64,000 nt of DNA from Camarhynchus parvulus (taxonomy: Eukaryota; Chordata; Aves; Passeriformes; Thraupidae): assembly GCF_901933205.1 (NCBI RefSeq), contig NC_044572.1, forward strand, positions 64,706,465 to 64,770,464, written 5' to 3'. The translations under genes and the position numbers were made by a program. The notes beneath the pieces are model-generated. The model worked only from the letters and a program-made list of their open reading frames with translations. It was not told where the DNA came from and did not search any database. Positions within the stretch are counted from its first letter, which is position 1. Every line of letters starts with the position of its first letter. Below, piece by piece: positions 1-13,200 of this stretch.

Positions 1-3000
1 AATCCTCCCGGGCTGCTGCTACCCCAGCGTGCACAGGTGCAGTCTCCGTAACCCTCCCTGCACAGGAACAGCTGGAGAAAAATATTCCACAGCAAAGGAT
101 GTGTCACTTCAGTCTCATGTCAGCCTCCAGCTGCAGTGAAACATCAGTTTCTTAGACTACATATCTAATGTCAGGGAGAAAGGCAATTAAAATTCTGGCA
201 TTGACATTGAGACAAAACATTTGCTAGTAAGCAATAGGATATTCAGCCAGGGCCTTATTCCCAAAAATGCATGTGTGCAGGCAAGAAAATATCTCTGAAG
301 CTCTTTTACCTTTGATCATACAATTGCTCTAATGTTTCATCCATTTTTCACTATAATGTTCCCAAACTACCTACACATCTAAGAAAAAAAAATTCTATTG
401 CTTTACAGGTGAGGATGAATGGATCTGGAAAGGGCAGAAACAGGTAGTAGCTGAAGGTTCAGAGAGGAATGCTGCTGGAATTAAATTGAGCAATAGCTTC
501 CTCACTAATCTGTTACACGCCTGCTCAGTAACAGGACTCCCTATGCCTCCTGCTCTATCCATAAAATAAATCCGTGGTTCCCCGAAAATGCACTGATGGT
601 TGGAAACACGAAAGACATGTAGCAACCCTAAGAGCGAATTATATCTTCAACTAAACATGGCAAGGTACTAGTTAAAGAAATAAAATGAACAATAAAGCTT
701 AAGCCCCTTCCACCCTGAAAAATGAAGAGAGGTTAAGGGAAGAGGAAAAATGTATAGGGAAAGATTGCAAAAGAAAATTTTGAAGGAGGCATTTGAACAC
801 AGACAAAATAATAGCAAAATAAATCAAAAGAGGGAATTAGTTCCAAAATTAAGCCAAGAAAGTAGAGACCATACAGAGATTTGGAAAATTATGAGTATAA
901 AAACTAAACAGAGGTTATGGTGACAGGAAGCCATTTAGTTTTATTATGCTCAGATAACACAGGCTGTAATTGTTCGTGAAAGCATCCAACTGAAGGAAAT
1001 TTCCATAGACAAGGGGATGTTTTCCAACAAAGAGCTGAGCATCTGAGTAAACACCTCAAGGACAACCAATGAACACTGGTTTATGAGCCTCATAAGGCAA
1101 CACCAAAGTGGGTTTTTCCCTACTTTGCAGTAACATACCGATGGGGAAGAGAGAAGCACGAGTATTGGCCACGACTGCTTGTCAGCACACAGGCTCTGTG
1201 GGGAATTGGTCTGAAAGGAGAAACACAGGCAGTTTTTCAAAAGCACTTGATGGTCTCCAACTGTGCCCAGTGGAGTTTAGTTTGGCCAGTGGTAGCTGTT
1301 TGTGAAAAGATCCCTCCCTAAAGTCTCACATGTTAATGGAAAGCAGACATGAAGGGTATTTAAATGCATACGAATTAGAAACAAACAGCGCTGGTCAAGC
1401 GAGGCATCATTTCCTTCGCTCCGGAGTCAAACAAGGTCACACCGAGTCAGCTGCGACACACGCGTCAGGAGCACCAGTGATCTCAGCAGCTCTGGGGAGA
1501 CTTTTCATGGGCTCAAAGCTCAGCCTAGGCTGGAGCCTGCAGCTTAGCACAAACTCTACCCAACCCTGCCTTCTCAGCCCCAGGAAGCTCGCTCTTACTT
1601 GAATTCTCAACGGCGAAACGAGGATATAGCATTAAAAAAATACATGAATTACTCAAAATACGGGAAGTAAAAATTCCATATGGTCTTAGCAAACACTGGA
1701 AATCATATCCAGAGAGGACTATTTATCTCAGCTTAAACTCGTGAACCTGAAATGTATCCTGGGAAACATACAACACAGGGTAGGAAACAAAAAGTAAAGA
1801 AGCGGGGGAATGTTCTTGTCTGCAGGAGAAAAGTTAACATGCCAATATTTGAGATAAAGTTCGGAATATATTTAAGAAACATCCTTCCCCCTGTATTCAT
1901 ATGCCAGAGTTTGTATGAGCACAAAAAATAAATTTGTAATTTTATAACTAGTTCAGTTTCACCTGAGTTTTTCAGGAAAGAAGCAAAGAAACTAAAACAA
2001 ATGGAAAATCACAATGACTGCCAAAAAGAGACACAAAGGATTTTAAAATGGAATGTTTGGAAGCAGAATTTAGGCTAAAAGTGTGATTAGTTAGCTAAAT
2101 GTCTGTGATAATTTTGAAAGTCCCATCACTTTTATCTCTTCACTCTAGGAAGAAATTTTAAAAATTCTGCTCTTGCAAAATTTGTAAGCTGAAAGCTTTC
2201 CTCAACAAACAGAGGTTGTTAGACAAATAAATACATTAATATTTCAAAGAACATAAAAAATAAGTAGCAACAGGATCCTTGCCTAGAGTAGGGAAAAGCT
2301 CTCTGATTCAGTTTGGTTCATTGATATCCTGATCAGTACACACAGCTATTGTTTTAGCCTGTTTTCCTTATCTTGGAGTGAAATAGGTGGGGTTTTTTTC
2401 CCCTCCCTCTGTGATAATTGTTTTTGACAGCTTCACTGTTTATATGTGAAACTGAGAAACTGTTAATTGAAATAAAGAATGAGTCACTGTTTCCAGCAAG
2501 TTTTGCCAATGTTTTGATCTGTGTCAATCTGAGCTTAATTATTAAGTTTTCTTTAAAGGAAGATGCAAAACTGTATATTTTAATTTGGCCCCATACAAAT
2601 ACTGTGCTCCTCTGACATACGTCAGTTTAAGAATATGAAACGCTGCTAAGTAGGATTGAAAATACATTTAATGACTATGCACCAGAGACCTACAGTTAAA
2701 AATAAGGCAGATGAGAAAAAACATCTTTTTTTTTCATCCTTTTTTTTTTTTAAGAAAAGGATATGAGAAGCCTTTATAGCCTTTCAGCAGATCTGATTAA
2801 CCATGATATATGCTCTATCACTAATGATGTTGCCAAAGTCAACGTCTCTGGGCTGTGAGAGGGAAATCATGTGGAAAGCCAATTGTGTGTGGTAGGCGAG
2901 GGGCAGGCTCTGCGCCTTGTAGCCATCCACACATTCCCCTGGTATCTGCTCTACAAATACTCATCTGCTGTCATAAACTTGCTTGGGTATTCCATAGAAA

Positions 3001-3846
3001 TTCCTCTGTGATTTTACTGTTAATGCACAAATTTGGCTTGGCAGAAATAGGCTCTGGGATAGCAGAAGTGCGAGGGAAGATTTTCCCACATGTTTACGAG
3101 CCTGGGGTGTACATGAGAAAGAATTGGGGGGCAGAGGGATAAATGAAAAAAAAAGCCTCTTTATATCCACAAAGGAAAATAATAATTTTTTTTAAAATCA
3201 TCCTGGGAGTGCTTGAGGAAGCTGAGAGCTTTTGTAGAAATTTGTCTCAAGAAGGGATTTTCACAGCAAATTTAAATGACTCTACAAAAAACCCTCACAT
3301 GTAGTTAATATACTTGGCAAAATATATTTTAAAAGATGCAATTATTTGAACAGAAACACAGCACGCAGTCATGGGCCAGTGACGTCACTGGACTTGGGAA
3401 GAAAGAAGCTTGCAGCTTTCCTATGCCACAACAAATATCTTTCTTTGTTTTGGGTTGTTGGTTTTTTTTGCATTTGTTTTTCCAAATCAGGATAGCTCCA
3501 AGAACTTTTGCAAAACAAGAGGCAGATAGGCCAACTCCTGAATGCTCTTGCTGTCCTTAGACATGGAAACACTCTTACAAGTAGTGGAAAGCTCATTGAA
3601 TCAGGAATAGCAGAAATTTCAACCTACCCCTTCCACTAAACTCCTGGCTATTCCCAAAAGCAGGCAAATTTTCCAATTTTACCAGTAACTTTCAAGCTTC
3701 TATTGATTTATAGGCCCCCGAGTATTTTCTCTAACTCCTACATAAGTGGAGGAGGCTGACAAAAATGAGTAGTAAAGCATATCAGCCTTTTGTAAACCAG
3801 CACAGACTACAAAGCAGATCTCCCAGCAATCTTTTGCAGGCACTAC

Positions 3847-3900
3847 CAGCCTGCTGCTCAGCAGCAGTGCCGATGCATGGCGTGTTTGAGCAGCAGGCTG
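3847..3900. repeat. Perfect 14-bp inverted repeat (hairpin)
   Basis: The arms CAGCCTGCTGCTCA (3847-3860) and TGAGCAGCAGGCTG (3887-3900) are exact reverse complements, separated by 26 bases. The arms are more GC-rich than the surrounding intron. A transcript of either strand could fold here, but the fairly large loop and lack of symmetric flanking pairing do not look like a typical microRNA precursor. Function unknown. Confidence 0.75.
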
Positions 3901-5629
3901 CCCCTCACCACCCCCAGACTCTCCCTGTGACTGTGTCCTGCTGTCTACACGTTGTCTGTGGGCTGCTGGAGCCTATGTGCTTCCCAGCATGAAGCCACAT
4001 CTCTCTTGCAGAACACTGAGCCACTCACCTCTGGTCAGGGACACGATGGACATGGAACACTCGCCCATCACAGCCATCACTGCATCAATCTCTTAAGCCT
4101 TTGAAACTTCTCATTTTCCTCTCCTCTCTAGATGCAACAACACATTCAGTGCATTCACAGTTTCTGTGCCTGCCTTTGGGCTGCTTCACTGTTCATACTT
4201 TCTGGTTCTTTGTGCTGTTCTTTCCTGGGCATGCTCCAAAATACCTGTCAAAATGAGGTGCTCTAAGTCAGCGTGCCCGCCAAAGGCTTAGGCTAAAGCC
4301 TAAAAATGAGGACAAGGTGTAGGTTTTCCACCACTGCTGCCTTGCCATGGGCATTTTGGGATTTGTTCAAGGACAAACTATTGTTCAACTATGGAAAATA
4401 ACTCTTTTAAATATTTTTCAAAGCAGCTTAACACATAGATTTCTGACTAAAAGAAGTTACAGGGATTATAAATGAAAACGGTGTGCACTGAAGATATTTT
4501 TCTGGTTAAATGAATTCAGGAATCACTTGTACTTATACAAAACTTCTGCAATCAACCAAGCAGGTTGTAGAGCTGAAGAATATCTTTGTGAAACAGAATA
4601 GAAGAAAAAAAAAGTGCCAATGACTGAAAGGAACTGGAACATAAAAGAAATATTTTCTATCTCTTTTCTCTGAAAAATAAATAACTGAGGTGGAATGGTT
4701 ATTTTGATAGAAGGATAGCCAGGTATGAATTGCAGCTCCTGGTTGTGGTAGGAGGGCTGAGGAAGGACACTCACCTTCCAGGGAATGGTCACTTGGAAGC
4801 AGCAGACAAAAGTGGACATCCTTATTCTAAACAAATAGATAAATACATGCATGCTGTTTATAGTTCACTGTGCATTTAAAGAAATTAATGTGTATTTTTC
4901 ACAACCTCTAGCATAAATATAAGGCAATAAAACTTTGACACTATTACCATATCAGATACTGACCACAGTTTCTGAAAAACAAGTGCATTAAAAATGTTAG
5001 AACCATTCCTTTGGGACAAGAGGAATCTTCATACCATACAACTAGCAGGTTATGCCTTTAAGGAGAAAGACAAAAAAAATCCAGAGTTTTTCTATTTAAA
5101 ATGCTATCTATCTTTCTCTGTTGCCCTCCTCTCATACCTCCCCTATCTACCTATGAAACTATTTACTTAATTACCAGGAATTTAAGCAACTAATCAGCTA
5201 CAGTTGTTCCTATAGTTTTTCTCCTGCTGCATTTCATTGACTAGTTTTGCTTTGTTGCTCCCCAACATTGTTTAAGCCATCTGTCCTAGGTATTGTAATT
5301 CAAAGTTATTGTTTGCTTGCACAGGGAATACAGAATTTTCAGTAGGGAAATTTCACCCAGTCAAATTATTTTCTGAAATTGCTTCAAATCAGTCAAAACT
5401 TTGAGGCATTAGCATCCCATGAATCCCTGCATTGCCCATCTGAGCCCAGAAGGCTTTCTGCTGTGCTGTCAGCATCCCCATGGTGAGGAGCATCCTTCTT
5501 GGAGGCAGCTCCTACCACAAAACAGTCAGTATCACCAAACTGTCTGCCCAGAGCTGAAAATCCTCCATGCTCAGACAGTTAGCATTAAAGTCCTTGAAAC
5601 TGAAGCTGCAATTCAAACTCTTCAACAAG

Positions 5630-5649
5630 AAAAAAAAAAAAAAAAAAAA
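5630..5649 (+). repeat. A20 homopolymer run
   Basis: An uninterrupted run of 20 A is followed by GAAGAAAAAC. It could be a simple low-complexity tract or the remains of a retroposed poly(A) tail. The sequence just upstream resembles no gene I recognise, and I saw no flanking target-site duplication. Confidence 0.8.
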
Positions 5650-6263
5650 GAAGAAAAACACTGCTTCATCAATTTAACTCCTTTCTGATTCTGGGATAAG
5701 CTTGCTTGAAGTTTCTTCATCACCTTCAATCACAGCTAGCTGAAGTCTCCTCTATGTTTACAACCCCATTTTTCCATTTACAAAGGGAAGCACAACACAC
5801 TGGGATTGCACTGGAGCAAGTAATAAATGATACTATATAAAGTACAATAATGACTAGAAGAGAACATGAAGGCAATTCAGCAATTGCTCAGTGAGTTCAA
5901 GGAGCACTCTTCTGACATCCTCAGCTGCACATAATGATAGAGCTCAATATCTTTTGTACTGTAATAGGAACTATTAAAAAAAATCTTGCATTACAAAATG
6001 CAAAAGGAGAGCTCACCTATTATAAACATAGACCATGCTACAGGCAAGACTCATTTTTATATCTCATTAACAAGAACATTTTTGTGCTTATTACTGTAGA
6101 GGTACTTCATTGTAAAAAATGAAGTATGCACATTTGTATACAATTATTCTCAGTATTGTTAAATAATTCTTTGCTTCTGAGCAGGCACCTGAACTTTATG
6201 ATCAGCAATGACTGAAGGCGAGGCACTGTGATCTGTCAGTGACAGAGTCTTTTTTTTCCCCAG

Positions 6264-6379
6264 CACACGGCTGTATTGCCATTTGCTCTCCTGGAAATCC
6301 TTGCCTTGCCGCATCGTTACCCAGCAAAGAAGAAGGGATTGATCCTACTGGGATTTGTTGCTTTTCTGTATATCAGTTG
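6264..6379 (+). CDS. ADTRP: ADTRP internal coding exon carrying the catalytic histidine
   Basis: ADTRP (androgen-dependent TFPI-regulating protein) is a multi-pass membrane hydrolase of the AIG1 family; family members cleave fatty acid esters of hydroxy fatty acids using an essential Thr and His. This exon of 116 bases starts right after a T/C-rich acceptor ending in CAG and reads 38 full codons plus the bases TG of a split codon, followed by the donor GTAAGA. It begins with His-Thr; aligned with human ADTRP this His corresponds to catalytic His131. Next come a hydrophobic span (LPFALLEILAL), the conserved PHRYPAKKKG segment between membrane spans, and a second span (LILLGFVAFLYIS). The PH-YP-KK pattern fits ADTRP better than its paralogue AIG1. 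The catalytic Thr lies in an earlier exon not found here. It joins in frame to 10132-10283. Confidence 0.93.
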
Positions 6380-9300
6380 GTAAGAATTTAGGTATTTTTT
6401 CTTCAGGTAATCTACTTTTTAAAATAAGGCCAAATGGTGTACTTTAGATCAGAAGTTCCCACCCAGACACAAGGAGGACAGCAGTCTTTTCTGTGGAGAA
6501 ATCATTTAAACTTCAGCTGAGACCCATGAAAACGATTTCCAAATGTAAACAAGGTAGGTTTCTTCAAACACAATATAGGTCCTGAGACCTTACACAGTGT
6601 CTCCTGCTCTTGTAAGGCCTCTTATAGGAAAGTAACTAAATTTCCATAAACTCAGGGGTAATTTGAGTACTTTCTTCTGGGCCAGAGTTTTTACTTCTAC
6701 TGGTACCATCAAATTTACCTCCACTCATTGTCGTGCTAGCTGCAAAACCAGAAAATCCCAAAAGGTCTGGGGATCATGGGAGCAGGAGTAAAACTCAGTT
6801 TAGTGTTTGGCAGGGACACGTGGCTGGTTTTAGAAACTTGAGACAGAAACTGGTACTCTGAGTCACGTGCAAACTGGTGGGTAGCAAAGAGACATCCGTA
6901 CACCACCACCTCCCACTCCACCAGTGGACACTGCCCCCATTTCCAGCAATGCACCTGTTGATCCCCAACCTGCTGGAGAATGATCCTGAGAGAATAAACT
7001 ATATCTAATCAGCACCTCTAACAGCTCATAGCCATCTGTCCACCTGCTGTGTGTGTGTCATGCACCCCTGGAGTGGGTTTGCTCATTGCATCCTGGCTGC
7101 AGTGCTGGGATATGGAGGCACTGCCACCCCATGTAACTGTGAGCAGCTGCCAACACCTCAAAGCTCTCAGAGGATGCCTTGTATGGAGACTCAACTCAGG
7201 AAGAGGGCTGTATAATTTCAGGGTATTATACAACTTCCCAGAGCTGAGGAAACATCCTGGCTTTAGGGTGGACAATATAGAGCATGTGTATAACAACAGG
7301 AAGATACTGGTCAGTGAGGAAGAGACTTGTCCTCATGCAAAGATTTCTGAGAAGTCACTGGAACTAAGAGGAAACCCATCCTTCCCATGTCTACTCACCA
7401 ATTCTCACTCTCATCTAGAGACCATCGGCAGCCCAGTGAGTGAAAATCTGAAATAGAAAATAAACTGGCCAGATGAAACACTGGGGTGACTTGAAGCCCA
7501 TCAGAGTGGCTGTGGAAACAGGGGACTTCACTGATACATTACATAAGCAAATTAGGAACTATTTATTCTAATCCTGCCCAGACTCTTAATAGGATTACGA
7601 CCATGGCTTCCTAAATTCCTTTTCTATGTTCTGATTCACCCCATTGCTTTATGCCAGCTTTGTTTTGCTTGTCTTATGAAAACATTTGGGTTTTACTGTC
7701 TTTGAGACCAGACTGGTCTTGCAGCCATGTGAGCCGTGCTTTCCTCTAAAATCCCTATGAGCTGAGCAATTTCATCCTTCAGGAAACATGGCTTATATCA
7801 GGACCTGAATCTACACCAAAGAATGAAGATCAGCACAGGCATCAATCAACACATTGGAGCCCTCCCAGTATCTTCTATGAGTTGGTGCTGCATTGTGTGG
7901 CCAGGGTCCTGAGTGGAAGGTGGTCCCTTAGAGTGCCTGTCCCCTGTGTGCCAGGGCCCTGATGAGCGGATAAAAGATATGAGGATGTCAACATGGTTTT
8001 CAAATCAGCAAGGAACCTCTTGCCTGCTTTCTTTTTGCCTCTACTTCATGGTTCCCTGCAAACCACAGACAACAGCTTTCAACCAACAGAAAAATTTTCT
8101 GGCCTGAGCACTGAAATCTCAACACATGTACATATTTTATTGTTGGTGCTACAACCTGGTGATTTAATAGCCCCATTTGGGCACCATATGTTTCACAAGC
8201 AACAAAGTCCTTCCTCCAAGCCTCTCCTTGGACTGTCACTGCCATCACTGCAGCCCCAATGGGCAGAGAAGTGACTGGTCCCTCCAAGGAAGCCGAGAAA
8301 CTGAGCAGCCAGTTACACCTCACAGCAGACACCTGCCTCTGAGCAGGAGTCACTGTGGCTTTGAACAGTCATTTATTTGGGTTTGAAAATACAGGTTGGA
8401 GTGCTTCATATGAGACACACCAGCTGGCCAAATTGCATGAAGATAACCTAGCTCCTCGTTATATAAAAGAAAGGTGGTTGTCACTCTCTGTTTTACTGTT
8501 GGAGGTACAATATGGAAAGAGAATTCTTGTGCAGTGAAGAGCACATGCTGACATTTGCACTCCACTTAGCACTTGGAGTTCAGTGTTTCTGCTCAGCCTC
8601 TCAGGGGCCTTTCCTGCAGGCTTTTTTTTTTCCTTTTTTTTTCTTTTTTTATTTTTAAATTACTTAGGTGCTTCACAGCTCTGTCTGTTAGATGAAAGGA
8701 TCTTGAATCATAAAAATGAGTGCCTACATTTAAATATTTCCATGCTCAGTCCAGACAGCTCTACTATTAATCCCCTCCATTCCTCCACTCTATCTCTCAG
8801 GTGAGGATAGTAAATCTTTATTTACAGGCAAGACAAAACCACCTTTTCATGCCCCACTTCTTCCTTTTTATACTAGAGAAAGGAAGAAGCATCCTTTCAG
8901 CCTTTTTTTTTCCTCCTTAGCATTCTCCCATTCCTCAGTGTCATGACACAGTTTCAGGATAGTGTGGCAGCACATTTGTCACTTCTGTTTGAGGCATGAT
9001 GCTCAGTAGCAGGCCGGATGACATCAGAAAAAAATTGCAATTTTGTTCCCATGTTAGCACTGGTGGTGGAAAGTATGGCATAATCCTCAGATATGGGTTT
9101 TTAAAATGAAGAATCAAACCTTTTAGGACCATTTGGACCCAGAAGTTTGTTTTAGGGAAGTACTGTCCTGTTAAAATGGCACATCCGGATAACAATCAAT
9201 GAAGACTTACCCTATTTCTTAAATTCTTTACATAATCAATACAAGTATAAATAATTTTATTCACAAAAAGTATTCACAAAAAAGCATTTTTTCCTATACT

Positions 9301-10131
9301 GAAGATATATAAAGATCACTTTTATATTCTTTAGTTCAGGCATTCTCTATTAACCACACATATGAGCCATAAACAATGAAGATATTACCAGCGAACTGAC
9401 AGCCACTACAAGATATTTTCTGAGAGAATAAAAAAGGCAGAAAGAGAAGAATTAGAAGAAAAGAAACCCTATGAAGCAGGCGTATTAATCTTCTTTCTTT
9501 TCCAAACCATGCTTTGCAAACAATTCTGGCACAAAAGGGTGAAGCAGCCACATCTGTTTCCCACCTAGCCATTCTTCTTCTTTTCCTTCTCTTACAAAAG
9601 AAAAGCTGCTGGAGAATTCCCCTTGCCCTCTCACCTCCTGAAATCTTCTTTCCACTCCTCAAAACAGTGGTTGACGGCAGAAGGATTGAGACAGGGAGGA
9701 ACAGCTCTGTGTCTCCACAGACTCTAGGGATCTGGATAGGGGCTGAAAGGCTGTTGTATCTAAAGAGCAAACATATGTGAGAGCTTATTCGAATAAGCTT
9801 CACTAGCATAGCCAAAAGTGCACATCTCTGTTCCTGAGCATTTTGCTATTTTACTGTGTTTTTACTGCTGTTAATAGCCAATGCCACCAGGGTGACAGAA
9901 AAATATTGTGTGCATTTCAACCTGCACTGAAACCCATCTAATTTAGCACTGGCTCAAGTGTGCTTCGCAGCAAATAGCCCAAGTGCCAAGGAGATGTATT
10001 GACAGCTGAGCTAATTTTCTCTGTATCAAGCCTGTTTTGATAACTCAGCCCCTCAGGAGCTGGAAATTTTGAAGTGGTTCTTCTATTTGAATGGTCCTAA
10101 CCAAAGGTAAATTCTCTCCTTCCTTGTCTAG
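6380..10131 (+). other. ADTRP: ADTRP intron
   Basis: This 3752-base intron runs from GTAAGA to an acceptor with a long pyrimidine tract ending in TCTAG. The split codon (TG at the end of the first exon, G at the start of the next) reads Trp. I see no further exon, RNA gene or recognisable transposon inside. The open frame of about 159 codons on the - strand near 9336-9815 has no recognisable domain and no flanking gene structure. T-rich low complexity occurs near 8620-8660. Confidence 0.85.
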
Positions 10132-10283
10132 GGTCCTGTGGATTTATTCTGTAACAGGAGAGTGGGTGTATCCTCTCTTTGCTTTGTTCAACCCCCTTGG
10201 ACTAGCAGCCTTTTTTGCCGGCAGCCTTGCCATCATTGTCGCCTTCTACAACTTCGGAGAGTTCCTCAACCGTATGATATGGG
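10132..10283 (+). CDS. ADTRP: ADTRP coding exon, C-terminal membrane region
   Basis: This 152-base exon completes the split codon of the preceding exon and reads VLWIYSVTGEWVYP, then a long hydrophobic span containing LGLAAFFAGSLAIIVAF, then a GEFLNRMIW segment. The TG-WVYP motif and the GE-LN ending are hallmarks of the AIG1/ADTRP family, and LGLAAFF matches human ADTRP rather than AIG1. The exon ends with the first base (G) of a codon at the donor GTCAGT, placed just after the conserved Trp. In human only about eleven residues follow, so one short coding exon is still missing downstream. Alternatives: an AIG1 paralogue, which is less likely because of the sequence match and the TMEM170B neighbour. 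Confidence 0.93.
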
Positions 10284-13200
10284 GTCAGTCCAAATTTTCT
10301 TCATTACTCCTGTGCATATGAAAAAAATACCCCTGAAATGAACTGCTGTGATTGCCCAGGCAGGCAGGAAGAGCAAGAGGGGCATGAGTACACTGGGGAA
10401 GGTGTTGGGATGGTGGCACTTGAGTGTCAGATAGTCATTGTTGTGTCCCATCCGTGTGCTAACAAATAGAGAACAGATTGGAGCAAGGATCCCAACCCTA
10501 CCAGACAAAGGTTGGACCAGCTTCCTCTAATTTGGGTCAAGAAGCACCTCTTACCAGCATAATCACTGGATTTTGAATTCCTGCTCAAAGAAGGGTCCAG
10601 AGAAGCCACATGTCTTGGGCTAAAACCCTTACACCTGCATCACATGTTGTTTGTCAGACTAGGGATTAGCAGTGTTTACTGCAAATTTACAGGAATGCAT
10701 TCGTGTATCCAAGGAAAAGCACTGCAGCAGCAGCTCCATGACTAAAACAGCACTTTGGAAACTTTTATAAACTGTTGAGAATTTTTCCCTTCTGCTTTAG
10801 TAGTGGTATGACCAGTAGTGACCTAAAAAAAGTGTAAAGCAGCTTCCTTGGACATAATAGGCAGTTGGAGTGGGGGGAAAATGTAGTTTAGGAAAGCATA
10901 TTTAACAAGTAACAAGGAAGAAAGAGAGAACTGAGGAAGCACCTTTGGGGGTTTGGCATGGGATACTATTATTATTATTGTTGTTATTATTTCTGTCATT
11001 ATTATTCCTTCTGGTTTCCTCTCCTTTTTCATTCAAGATTGAATTTTTGAGGATGAAAGTGTTTCTGTCAGGAAAACGTGTGTATTTTATTTAGGACAAA
11101 TGTGGGAACATTTGCAATTTCTTAAACTAGCTTTCTGATTAAAGAAAAAACACTGCAAAAACACCTCTGAAAATAAATAAGACAACCTCCCTCTGTTTTC
11201 AGGGAACATTTGATGCATGATCCATTTTGTAAAGTCTCACATGCCTGTCAAGCCAAAGTAGAGTGTCTGTAGCTAGTCTCTCACCATCCGTACTCTGCTA
11301 CCTAAAAGCAGCAGATTGGCTTTCAAATGTGCTGAATAACCAACTTCACCGCTTGCTACCTTTGCAAACAAGATGCTCACTCTACATGTCCATGTTTGGA
11401 GATTTTGGCCACATTCTATTCTGCAAAAGCATCATATGAGATGAGGATTGCTGGTAAATGAAAACAGATCTGCAGCCTTTCTGCACTAGCTCTGGTTTAA
11501 GAGGCATCACATATAAATAGTAACTACGGTTAGTCAAAGGCTGCACCACCACCATATGATAGCGTAAGTCTTTATATGAGATATCTGATATATTTATGTA
11601 TCAGATTTTTTTCATCACTGGGTACATATTAGTAATTTTAGGGCTAGAGTATGCCTGCTGCATAAACTGGAGATAATCAGAATAAAAATAATTTGATTTC
11701 CAATGTGTTAACTGATTGGACAAAATATGGTGCCAAACAGAGATCAAATTAACTGCAAAAATTAGATGCATATTCAACAGCTGACTAAAGAAACTTGGGC
11801 AAGCACTCAACTTTACTGTGCACACAGAGAGGCTGAAAAGCACCCCAGTTGTGGTAGCATGGATGTAACCTCAGAGTATGTATATAAACAATACACAATA
11901 TTCTCCATTGATATTTGGTGTGCTCTTGTGATCCCTGGAGGCCTCATCTGTGTGGTGGGTCTGCCTTTCCATGCATAGTTGCTTTTTTTCAAAGGAGCCA
12001 CAAAACCCTGGCCTTAACAATTACATGGCGTTTTCATCCACGTGCAAGACACTCCCCTTGAGTTACAGTTCCCCACCATGCTGGTGCCAAGTGTTTTTAC
12101 TGATCCACATCCCAGCTGTGTCCACCCAAGAGAAGAGTAGGACTTCCTTAAGCTGGTATCAATAATGAAGTCCCAATAAGCCTTGAAACATAGCCACAGG
12201 GAAGCTATTCCAAATTACAGTGTGCCAGAGTTTTAATATATTCCTGACTGAGACAAATTTTTGGTTTAGCATTGCCAGAGAAAAAAGAGCTGCAAACTGA
12301 ATGAAGATGCAATTCCAACATACCTTTGTTCCCACAGCAAAAATGGCTCCGTGTACTTCTTTTCATCCTACCCTTTCCTCTCTCTCTTTCTCATCACAAT
12401 AAGGCAAAGGATGCAGTGGAAATGATCCTGCAGAAAACAACAAACCAACCAAAAAACATTCCTCCCCACCCCCCAAGCAAAACAATCAGTGGTGGTAGAG
12501 GACAGACATCTTCATCTTTCCATACTCTCCACTCTGCCCACCTTCCCTCTCCCTCAAAAGATAAAGTACATGGAAGGGCAGTTTTGATCTCTCTTTTGCT
12601 TCCTCCTCATTCCTCAAAGGCAGTTTGGGTTACAAGTTAATACAGATATCTATTAGGTTCCTACAGGCACATCTGAAAACACCTTGTGTAATAACATGTG
12701 AAGCCACCAAAAAATTAAACCTCATGCTGGTGGGATCTGATAAGGCAGAGTTCTCTGACTGGGCTGCTGGCACCAGGATTCTCCCCAGTGGAAAAAATCT
12801 GAGGCTGTTGCTTCTTTTAATTTCTTTCCCACTCAAATGAAGAACAGTTCCCCAGAGGTGTTTGTTCAAAGGTGCAAGCATTAGCAAACAGCTCCACCAG
12901 AGTGGCAAAGCCTGGCTCCCTCCTGGACTTGCATCCTGTGGCAGACCAAAGGCTGCTAATGAAGCTTGTTCCACAGCACATAATGCTTCATGGGCTCTTC
13001 CACACTCCCTTATAACTCCAGGCCATTATTATTTTTCCTAAAATCAGCTACATAAATATTTACTCTTTTTCACACTTAAAAGTATATTTAGTTCCACCTT
13101 ATTCCAAAGTCTGTAGATGGCAGCTTCCAGCTTCAAGCAAGTAAGTGTTAAATCTACGTCCTGTGCTTGACCGAAAAGATGCAGTATCATTTCCGAGAGC

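Larger units (their letters stand above)
1..6263 (+). other. Intronic sequence upstream of the first visible ADTRP exon
   Basis: This AT-rich stretch ends in a good 3' splice site, a long T/C tract followed by CAG at 6261-6263. I looked for the preceding ADTRP exon, which in human ends in a Trp-Leu-Asn-His-Ala-Met stretch just before the catalytic His, and did not see it; it is probably upstream of position 1. Open frames here are short, lack recognisable domains and occur on both strands, as expected by chance. The only structured items are a 14-bp inverted repeat near 3850 and an uninterrupted A20 run near 5640. Confidence 0.6.

Noticed and set aside
4195..4250. Possible missing ADTRP exon (ACTTTCTGGTTCTTTGTGCTG)
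   Set aside because: It is hydrophobic when translated, but the conserved Tyr-Pro and Asn-His-Ala-Met segments do not follow and no donor is in the required phase.
9336..9815. 159-codon open frame on - in the ADTRP intron
   Set aside because: It includes hydrophobic stretches, but these follow from T-rich/A-rich sequence. No family is recognised and a shadow frame exists on the + strand.
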